The notes under the pieces are model-generated. The model searched no databases. It saw nothing but the letters and a program-made list of their open reading frames with translations, and was not told the DNA's origin. Below, piece after piece: positions 1 to 6,230 of a stretch of DNA of 36,228 bases. The DNA lies in the NCBI GenBank assembly GCA_946545475.1, contig CAMNNO010000009.1:1-36228 (forward strand). The letters run 5' to 3'. The DNA comes from an uncultured Blautia sp. (GTDB taxonomy: Bacteria; Bacillota; Clostridia; Lachnospirales; Lachnospiraceae). The position numbers and the translations under genes are program-made. The stretch's first letter is position 1. Each line of letters opens with the position of its first letter.

Positions 1-11
1 GTAGTTGGGAC

Positions 12-320
12 TTAGCTCGGCTGAGCGGGCCCTTGTCCCCCCTGACATGCCATACCCGATGCCGGCCGTCCGGAGAGGCACAAATCTGATATTACCGATC
101 TCTCTTCCGGACAGGCACAAAGCCTAACATGTCGGTTGCTCTTTCGCCTTGCCTCAAAGCTTTCCCTCTTCCCTGCCGCCGATTTCTTTTTCCGCCACAG
201 GATAATGCACGCCAAGAATATAAGCCCTTCGTAAGCATCCTTCTCCTGTATTCCCTTCATCGCGCACAAATCCAGGAATCTCTACATTTCCTCTGTAGAC
301 AGTTCTCTTTCTTCTTCCAT
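12..320 (-). pseudogene. Small hypothetical protein with an in-frame amber codon (possible pseudogene)
   Basis: Minus-strand reading from ATG at 320: MEEERELSTEEM*RFLDLCAMKGIQEKDAYEGLIFLACIILWRKKKS...; TAG (plus CTA at 282-284) interrupts an otherwise open frame downstream of the GNAT gene. Confidence 0.25.
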
Positions 321-342
321 TTTAACCATCCTTTCTCTCATC

Positions 343-876
343 CTACAGCTCCATATATTTTTCCAGCAGCACCAACTCCACGCCCGCTATTCCGTTAAAC
401 GTTGTCGGGACTACTTCAACCTCTTTGTAACCCATCTTCTGATACATCGACCTTGCCACAGTATTTCTGGCATTCGTATCCATCCTGAGCTCCGGAAGGC
501 CATGGCTCTTGGCCCAATTCTCATAATACCGGACAAACGCCTTTCCATAACCTCTTCGCCCAAAGCGCGGCGAAATGACAAGGGTATGGAGGACACAAAC
601 TTTCTCTGTCTCATGTTCCCAGGACGCACTGCCGTAGACATCAACCTGGATCTGGTTGATAATAGCGGCTCCTCGTATTTCTCCATCCTCAAGCACAAAC
701 ATATCGCCCCGGCGGATAGAAGCCTCGGCGCTTCTCCGTGTCGGATATACTCCCCTCATCCAGCCTATGGTCAATAATCCGCTCTCTTCCGCAGAATGAA
801 CATCATCGTAAAGCCGTTCTATAGGATCAAGGTCCAACATGGTTGCTTTTCTGATAAGTATTGTTTCTTTAACCAT
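343..876 (-). CDS. GNAT family N-acetyltransferase
   Basis: 177 aa; acetyl-CoA binding-like VCVLHTLVISPRFGRRGYGKAFVRYYENWAKSHGLPELRMDTNARNTVARSMYQKMGYKEV, typical GNAT motif A/B layout. Confidence 0.85.
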   Translation of the reverse strand: MVKETILIRKATMLDLDPIERLYDDVHSAEESGLLTIGWMRGVYPTRRSAEASIRRGDMFVLEDGEIRGAAIINQIQVDVYGSASWEHETEKVCVLHTLVISPRFGRRGYGKAFVRYYENWAKSHGLPELRMDTNARNTVARSMYQKMGYKEVEVVPTTFNGIAGVELVLLEKYMEL

Positions 877-1082
877 TATTCCATTTTACCTCAAGCAGCT
901 TTCTTTTAATATTAACACAAATGCCTAAAAACTTAAATAGTTTTCAAGCTGATCAACAGCCTTTTTCATAATTGTCCTGCTGAAAAATCGAGGAGGAGGG
1001 GAAACTTCCCCGCCTACTCGCCCGCGGGACGGCGCTCGACGTAAGCCGAGATACTTCCTTGCGCCGCCCCTGCGATAACAGT

Positions 1083-1120
1083 AAACAAGGACAAATGCGT
1101 ATACGCGTTTGTCCCTGTTT
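1083..1120. terminator. Hairpin AAACAAGGACAAA-N12-TTTGTCCCTGTTT (terminator-like), same as the one at 16497-16534
   Basis: Inverted repeat read directly; loop contains the palindrome GCGTATACGC; duplicated at the second esterase locus. Confidence 0.6.
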
Positions 1121-1200
1121 CTTACTCTTCTTCATATGTTTTGCTTATCTTAAGCATAGAGCATGGTGATCCCGGCCCTCCGGGCTGGTCTTTGTCCGCA

Positions 1201-1291
1201 TTACTTCCGCAGCCACTCCGTACACATATAAGCCAGTCCCTGGCGCCAGACGCTCCAGGCGTGAGTGCCGAGCGGCCAGAGCGTTGTTATT
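1201..1291 (-). pseudogene. 3' remnant of an esterase gene, paralogous to 16608-17333
   Basis: Minus strand encodes ITTLWPLGTHAWSVWRQGLAYMCTEWLRK*, nearly identical to the C-terminus of the 16608-17333 protein (ITTLWPLGTHAWSAWRQGLAYMCTEWLWK*). Nucleotide similarity spans ~1079-1291 versus ~16495-16699 and stops abruptly. Confidence 0.85.
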
Positions 1292-2258
1292 GGCCTGTTT
1301 CTATCAGTTCCGGCATCTGCGCAGCTATCATTTTCAGGTTCCTTTTAGACAGATACGCCTGATTAAGCTTCTCCTTTTTGTAATGATATATCGTATTTTC
1401 GCTTTTTTCAATCAGATAAGCCGTATAGAACCTCTCCCAGCTGAGATACGTTTTACTATCAGCGTATTGGTAAGTATGTTCAAGCACATCCTCGTTTACG
1501 TCCAGTATGCCGGATTTCAAAAGGAGAAATTCAAAGGATTCCGGGGCATACAATACACAATCTGTATTGAAACTGCGTATTTTTCGCATAACTTCCTGTA
1601 TGTCAGCCCCAAAGGCGGCACCGTCAACAATTATCAGGATTTTGCCCACTTCTTTTCCGGCTTCGGACATCCACTTCGCCACCTTTGTTTTTCCTCCGGC
1701 AAAGACACATGGGCAGGAGAAGATTGCCTTAAAGCATTCATATCCGGCGTTTGTATCCTCTGTAATCACGAGATCCGGACGGACGGGCCCTGGTTTCATG
1801 AGATTGTAAAGCTTGTAGAGTTCATTATACACTGGCCGGATATTAACATACTTTTGTGAATCTCTTGCTTCCCGTATTCCATATATTTCATCCACACTGT
1901 ACGATAATTGATGCAGGCTATCTCTGTATATCAAGACAAAATAATTGTCCGAATATTGAACGGCTTCCGCGAATCTTTGTGTTTTTACATACGTATTGTT
2001 CTCATCAATAAAAATGATTTTTTCATGTGCCTGTCGAATGTAATTCTCCCAATCCATGACGTTAAGGGCAACACATTCCTTCTCACACAAAAGCGTAACT
2101 CCGGAGCTGGCCCCGGATCTATTATAGTCTGAGATCAGGCGGACAAGCTCTGTCTTTCCAGAAGCGCTGTTGCCCTGTATCACAGTAATATTCCGTTTCA
2201 CTTCAAACTTGTAGGAAATGTGGTTATCATAAACTTCAATCCGATATTTGCCAATCAT
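1287..2258 (-). CDS. P-loop ATPase-like protein with a possible TOPRIM-like C-terminal region, function unknown
   Basis: 323 aa; Walker A GNSASGKTEL, Walker B-like KIIFIDE; later DLVITEDTNAGYE and KILIIVDGAAFGAD suggest a TOPRIM-like acidic pattern. 7 bp downstream of the DUF4869-like gene. Confidence 0.7.
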   Translation of the reverse strand: MIGKYRIEVYDNHISYKFEVKRNITVIQGNSASGKTELVRLISDYNRSGASSGVTLLCEKECVALNVMDWENYIRQAHEKIIFIDENNTYVKTQRFAEAVQYSDNYFVLIYRDSLHQLSYSVDEIYGIREARDSQKYVNIRPVYNELYKLYNLMKPGPVRPDLVITEDTNAGYECFKAIFSCPCVFAGGKTKVAKWMSEAGKEVGKILIIVDGAAFGADIQEVMRKIRSFNTDCVLYAPESFEFLLLKSGILDVNEDVLEHTYQYADSKTYLSWERFYTAYLIEKSENTIYHYKKEKLNQAYLSKRNLKMIAAQMPELIETGQ

Positions 2259-2265
2259 TGCCGAA

Positions 2266-2721
2266 TCACCCTCTCAACAACTCATTGTCTATAACCTCGT
2301 TGTCTAATTCATTAATGTTATGTACAATTTTGCCGGTATTCAGAACGCGGATACAAAATTCATCATACCCAAAGTCCATCAAATATCCGAGGCGTATCGT
2401 CACATCCTTTTCCTTTCCGATTGCCAAAAGCCACTTAGCGCAATTGTCACCGCAAGCGGACGCATTAAAAATGTGTTCTTGATCCTTTGAAATAAGGATC
2501 AGAGTTTTTACTCCTCCCGACAGCCTTTCGGGAGGAATCGGACCCAATACCGGACTGATGATCAGATATTCTCCGGCAACCTCTGAACGGTCAATATCCA
2601 GTATCATTTTTCTTGATAATTCCTCAGTAAGCCATGTACTTTCATACCGATGGTTAAAAAAAGTGTCCGGGTCAAAGATATAATTATCCTTTTCCATTTC
2701 TCCATAATATATATTTAGCAC
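2266..2721 (-). CDS. DUF4869-like protein
   Basis: 151 aa, GTG start with GGGAGG SD; motifs LGPIPPERLSGGVKTLILI and HIFNASACGDNCAKWLLAIGKEKDVTIRLGYLMDFG match my recollection of the DUF4869 family. Confidence 0.7.
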   Translation of the reverse strand: MLNIYYGEMEKDNYIFDPDTFFNHRYESTWLTEELSRKMILDIDRSEVAGEYLIISPVLGPIPPERLSGGVKTLILISKDQEHIFNASACGDNCAKWLLAIGKEKDVTIRLGYLMDFGYDEFCIRVLNTGKIVHNINELDNEVIDNELLRG

Positions 2722-2734
2722 GTCTAATATCCTC

Positions 2735-2751
2735 CCAGAACATTATTCTGG
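2735..2751 (-). promoter_or_regulatory. Inverted repeat CCAGAA-N5-TTCTGG overlapping the Shine-Dalgarno of the DUF4869-like gene
   Basis: Perfect 6-5-6 inverted repeat immediately next to and overlapping GGGAGG. Confidence 0.5.
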
Positions 2752-2783
2752 CTTTAAGAAAAAAGAGCCGTCCATATTTCACA

Positions 2784-3074
2784 TTACAACTTTTTCACAT
2801 ATGCACTTTTCTGGTAAAAGGAAATCCTCTGCCAACAAAGATCCCGGCTTGAGGAAAGCCTGTTGAAAGCAGCCCTGTCCTCTTCGGAAGTCTTAGTGCT
2901 TTCTCTCAGTTCCAGATGCTTCTGGCAAAGATCCGCCAATTCGCCATGGCAGCACACCTCCTTATAACGGCGAGTTATGAAATGAGCCTTCATGATGTCA
3001 GCTTCCGCTTTCTTTGCTATCTCCTGAATTTTACCACAAGGCCGCTTTCCTTTCAATATGTCCCATTTTCTCAT
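2784..3074 (-). pseudogene. Multiply deleted remnant of an AAA-ATPase/PD-(D/E)XK nuclease gene (paralogue of 17352-19016)
   Basis: Contains LADLCQKHLELRESTKTSEEDRAAFNRLSS and C-terminus ISFYQKSAYVKKL of the 554-aa paralogue plus its upstream region; three internal deletions and frame changes. Confidence 0.9.
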
Positions 3075-3195
3075 CTATCCTCTAGGTGATAATGTGCCGT
3101 CCATGCCCCAAATGCCAAACAATCTCTTGTTTTTTTGCTCAATTATGCTATAAATATGTACATACAATCTATACACACAAAAGGAGGCTGATCAC

Positions 3196-3432
3196 ATGGC
3201 AAAGACTCGTGTTTTCCAAAATGGCAACAGCCAGGCACTGCGCATTCCGCAGGAAATGCGGACAGACCGCAAGGAATACAACATCAGCAAGATCGGTGAC
3301 ATTTTCATTGCCTATCCTGCAGACGATCCCTGGGCTCCGGTCCGACAGGTAATCGGTAGTTTTCCAGAGGATTTCATGGCTGACAGAAATCAGCCGGCCA
3401 TAGAGGATCTTCCGGAGCGGGAGGCATTCTGA
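3196..3432 (+). CDS. vapB: VapB-type AbrB/SpoVT-fold antitoxin
   Basis: 78 aa; MAKTRVFQNGNSQALRIPQEMR is a classic VapB N-terminus; AAGGAGG SD; TGATG overlap with the downstream PIN ORF. Confidence 0.85.
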   Translation: MAKTRVFQNGNSQALRIPQEMRTDRKEYNISKIGDIFIAYPADDPWAPVRQVIGSFPEDFMADRNQPAIEDLPEREAF

Positions 3433-3656
3433 TGTATTTGCTGGACACAAACATCTGTATCTGCTTCATGAAAAACACCTATCCGCAGCTTACACAGCGG
3501 CTCCTTTCCCACAGTCCTTCCGAACTTCTGATTTCTTCACTCACTGTTTTAGAATTAGAATACGGTGCAAAAAAAGCAACCGGGGCAGTAAAACAAGGCA
3601 AAAAATGGCCATATTCCTCTTTGATCAATCAGCGGGCGGGCGCTTTGCATACCTGA
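3432..3656 (+). pseudogene. vapC: Truncated VapC (PIN domain) toxin
   Basis: MYLLDTNICICFMKNTYPQLTQRLLSHSPSELLISSLTVLELEYGAKKA is the PIN N-terminal half; the rest of the domain is missing and the ORF runs into a terminator. Confidence 0.85.
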
Positions 3657-3676
3657 TGCCAAGCGCCCGCCTTTTA
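3635..3676 (+). terminator. Rho-independent terminator
   Basis: GGCGGGCGCTTTGCAT-loop-ATGCCAAGCGCCCGCC followed by TTTT. Confidence 0.8.
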
Positions 3677-3801
3677 TTATGGCAGGGCTGAGCAAAAGAA
3701 GAAGTCGCCCTTGGCGACGCGCGGCCCGCCGGGGTAGAGGTCGGGGCGCCTCCCTCTATCCTATTGGGGATCAGATGCCCTCCTTTATCTTATCTATATT
3801 C

Positions 3802-3830
3802 TTGAATTTCCCGGTCTTTTGGAATATAAT
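3802..3830 (+). promoter_or_regulatory. Sigma70/SigA-type promoter of the two-component system
   Basis: TTGAAT-N17-TATAAT upstream of the 3872 start. Confidence 0.7.
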
Positions 3831-3871
3831 CATGGAAGGAAGGATCACAGGGCAAAAAAGGAGGGATCAGT

Positions 3872-4600
3872 GTGTTCCATGTGGCAATCGTAGAGGATAA
3901 TGAAAAAGACGCAGATGTTTTGATTTCTTGTCTGCAGAAATACAGCCATGAGAACAGTGTAGAAATCGAATATACCCATTTCCAGAACGGCCTCCTGTTT
4001 TTGCAGCAATATCACGGCGAGTATGACATTGTATTCATGGACATCGACATGCCTGTGATCAGCGGTATGAACACAGCGCGCAGCCTGCGGGAAATCGACC
4101 CTTATGTTCTGCTGATTTTTGTCACGGCACTGGCCCGTTTCGCGCTGAACGGCTACGAGGTGGGGGCTTTTGATTTTATCGTCAAGCCTGTCCAGTACAA
4201 CTTTTTCACAGCCAAAATGCGTCGCGCGGAAAAAAAGCTGTCATCCGAAAAACGGACGAAGCTGCTCATCAAAACCGGCGAGAAAACCGTAAGCGTCTAT
4301 GAGGATGAGATCCTTTATGTGGACATCTACAACCATGTACTCTCCATTCATACCGAAAACGATATCCTCTCCACGCGGGGCACCATCAAGGATGTGATGA
4401 AGACACTGAACAATGCCGGCTTTGCCCTGTGCAACAAATCCTGTGTGGTCAACTTAAGGTTTGTCCAAATGGTCGACGGCGACGACGTGGTGCTGACGAA
4501 CGGTGAGCGGCAGCAGATCAGCCGCCCCCGGAAAACGGCATTCATGCAGCAGATTGCAGATTACTACGGCAACAAAAAGATTAATCTGGGGAGATTCTGA
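3872..4600 (+). CDS. LytTR-family (AgrA/LytR-like) response regulator
   Basis: 242 aa; receiver domain VAIVEDNEKDADVL...IVFMDIDMPVISGMNTA; C-terminal LytTR domain; GTG start after AGGAGGG. Confidence 0.92.
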   Translation: MFHVAIVEDNEKDADVLISCLQKYSHENSVEIEYTHFQNGLLFLQQYHGEYDIVFMDIDMPVISGMNTARSLREIDPYVLLIFVTALARFALNGYEVGAFDFIVKPVQYNFFTAKMRRAEKKLSSEKRTKLLIKTGEKTVSVYEDEILYVDIYNHVLSIHTENDILSTRGTIKDVMKTLNNAGFALCNKSCVVNLRFVQMVDGDDVVLTNGERQQISRPRKTAFMQQIADYYGNKKINLGRF

Positions 4601-4603
4601 CTA

Positions 4604-5923
4604 ATGGGGTCATTGCTTTTCGATAAGCTTTTTATACTGAAAATCAGCAATCTGACGCGTTATCTTTCGGGGATGCTCGTATTCAGCTGGAAACTGCCAA
4701 AGCGCAAAAATTACTGGGGCCGGGCATTCGCCTGGGCGCTTTTTTGCTGTGTCGTCGTTGCTGCGGTGCCGGTTTTTTCCGAAAATACCACGCTGTACCT
4801 CTCGTCGGTGTTCCTTATGGAATTCCTGCTGAGCCTGTCCGTGATCCGGCTATGCTGCTTCGACGACTGGAAGGTGGTTCTCTACATCGCCAGCGCGGTC
4901 CTTTCCGCAGAACATATCGCCAGTATGGCCGATTCCCTGATTGCGCTCCTTTTCCCGGAAAAACTGAGTTTTGTAGAGGCACAGGCCATTACGGCTCCAA
5001 TCCTGCTGAACTGGTCGCTGAATCTTGCCGCCTGCTACGCGATTGTTTACCTCCTGATGTTCCGGGAAAAGAAAATAGCCAGCGAACATGGACTGCGTTT
5101 TTCCACGATGGCCATGCTGCTGCTGGTTTCTCTGGGCATCAATCTGTATATGAACATGCTGTACAGCGGCCTGGTCAGCGAAAAACCCCTGTGGGTCTGT
5201 GTTTTTGAATTCAGCGTGAACATCCTCCTGTCCGTGTCGCTGCTGTTCGTACAGGCTGGCCTGCTTCGGCAGAGCCAGACGGAAAAAAAGCTGCAGGCCC
5301 TCTCCGTTCTGTGGGAGCAGGCCCGCGAGCAGTACCGGGTGAGCAAGGAGAACATTGAGGCCATCAACATCAAGTGCCACGATCTCAAACATCAGCTCCT
5401 GGCCGTCAAGGATAAGACCGATGAAAAGGAATACTCCAGCCTGATGAATATGATTGACAGCTACGGCGCGGAAATCGAAACCAACAACGAAGTGCTGGAC
5501 GTGGTGTTCCAGGAAAAAAATTTCCAATGCCGGAAACTGGAGATTCTGTTTACCTGTATCATCGACGGCGCCGCGCTGAACTTCATGGAAACCACGGATC
5601 TGTACGTGCTCTTCGGCAACCTGGTCGACAACTGTATCGAGGCGGTTTCCCGGCTGCCGGAAAACGAGGTCCGGAACATCCAGGTCATGGTGCGCCGGGA
5701 AAAAGGCTTTGTGATCGTCACCACGGAAAATGGCTTCCAGGGCGAATTGAAATGGGCGGGAGGACGCCCCCGCACCTCCAAGCCGGATCAGGAAAACCAT
5801 GGCTTCGGCCTCCTGAGCATCGAAAAAATCGTCAATAAATACGGCGGCCGCTATTCCATAAGCACCGACGACCACATTTTTACCATGAGCATCGTTTTTT
5901 CCGTAAAAGTAGCGGAGCGGTAG
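4604..5923 (+). CDS. Membrane sensor histidine kinase, GHKL/AgrC-like
   Basis: 439 aa; N-terminal multi-TM region, H-box NIKCHDLKHQLL, N-box LFGNLVDNCIEAV, G-box GFGLLSIEKIVNKYGG. Confidence 0.92.
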   Translation: MGSLLFDKLFILKISNLTRYLSGMLVFSWKLPKRKNYWGRAFAWALFCCVVVAAVPVFSENTTLYLSSVFLMEFLLSLSVIRLCCFDDWKVVLYIASAVLSAEHIASMADSLIALLFPEKLSFVEAQAITAPILLNWSLNLAACYAIVYLLMFREKKIASEHGLRFSTMAMLLLVSLGINLYMNMLYSGLVSEKPLWVCVFEFSVNILLSVSLLFVQAGLLRQSQTEKKLQALSVLWEQAREQYRVSKENIEAINIKCHDLKHQLLAVKDKTDEKEYSSLMNMIDSYGAEIETNNEVLDVVFQEKNFQCRKLEILFTCIIDGAALNFMETTDLYVLFGNLVDNCIEAVSRLPENEVRNIQVMVRREKGFVIVTTENGFQGELKWAGGRPRTSKPDQENHGFGLLSIEKIVNKYGGRYSISTDDHIFTMSIVFSVKVAER

Positions 5924-5948
5924 GCAGAAAAATCGTCAAGCAGCTATT

Positions 5949-6010
5949 TGCCCGTCAAAAAGTCACAGAAGCAGTAGTCAAAAGTGACTTTTTGGCGGGC
6001 AGATTTTTTT
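5949..6010 (+). terminator. Rho-independent terminator after the two-component operon
   Basis: TGCCCGTCAAAAAGTCAC / GTGACTTTTTGGCGGGCA 18-bp stem (one G-U) then TTTTTTT. Confidence 0.85.
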
Positions 6011-6096
6011 CCGGCACAGGTCTCTGACTTCAATTGTCGATTTTTTGTCCTCTTCTGCCATGGAAGGCCAAAAAACGGCAGATAACGGCATAAGCC

Positions 6097-6125
6097 TTGC
6101 CTGCCCTGTTCCATGCCTTTATAAT
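6097..6125 (+). promoter_or_regulatory. Promoter of the GH3 gene
   Basis: TTGCCT-N17-TATAAT ~105 bp upstream of the ATG; preceded by the direct repeat AACGGCA (6074-6080, 6084-6090). Confidence 0.65.
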
Positions 6126-6230
6126 GAGCGCGTGACCACAGAGCTCCGCATGATTCAAGTCTCTCTGCGAATTGTTCATGAGGCGGTTCTCTGGAACGGG
6201 TAATACGTTTCAAATTCAGGAGGACACAAA

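Noticed and set aside
953-1135. 60-aa minus-strand ORF
   Set aside because: Overlaps the duplicated hairpin; no SD or protein motif seen.
3704-3718. GTCGCC-CTT-GGCGAC inverted repeat upstream of the two-component system
   Set aside because: Too short and isolated to support an operator or terminator call.
4850-5875. 341-aa minus-strand ORF
   Set aside because: Antisense to the histidine kinase; the sense frame carries all kinase boxes.
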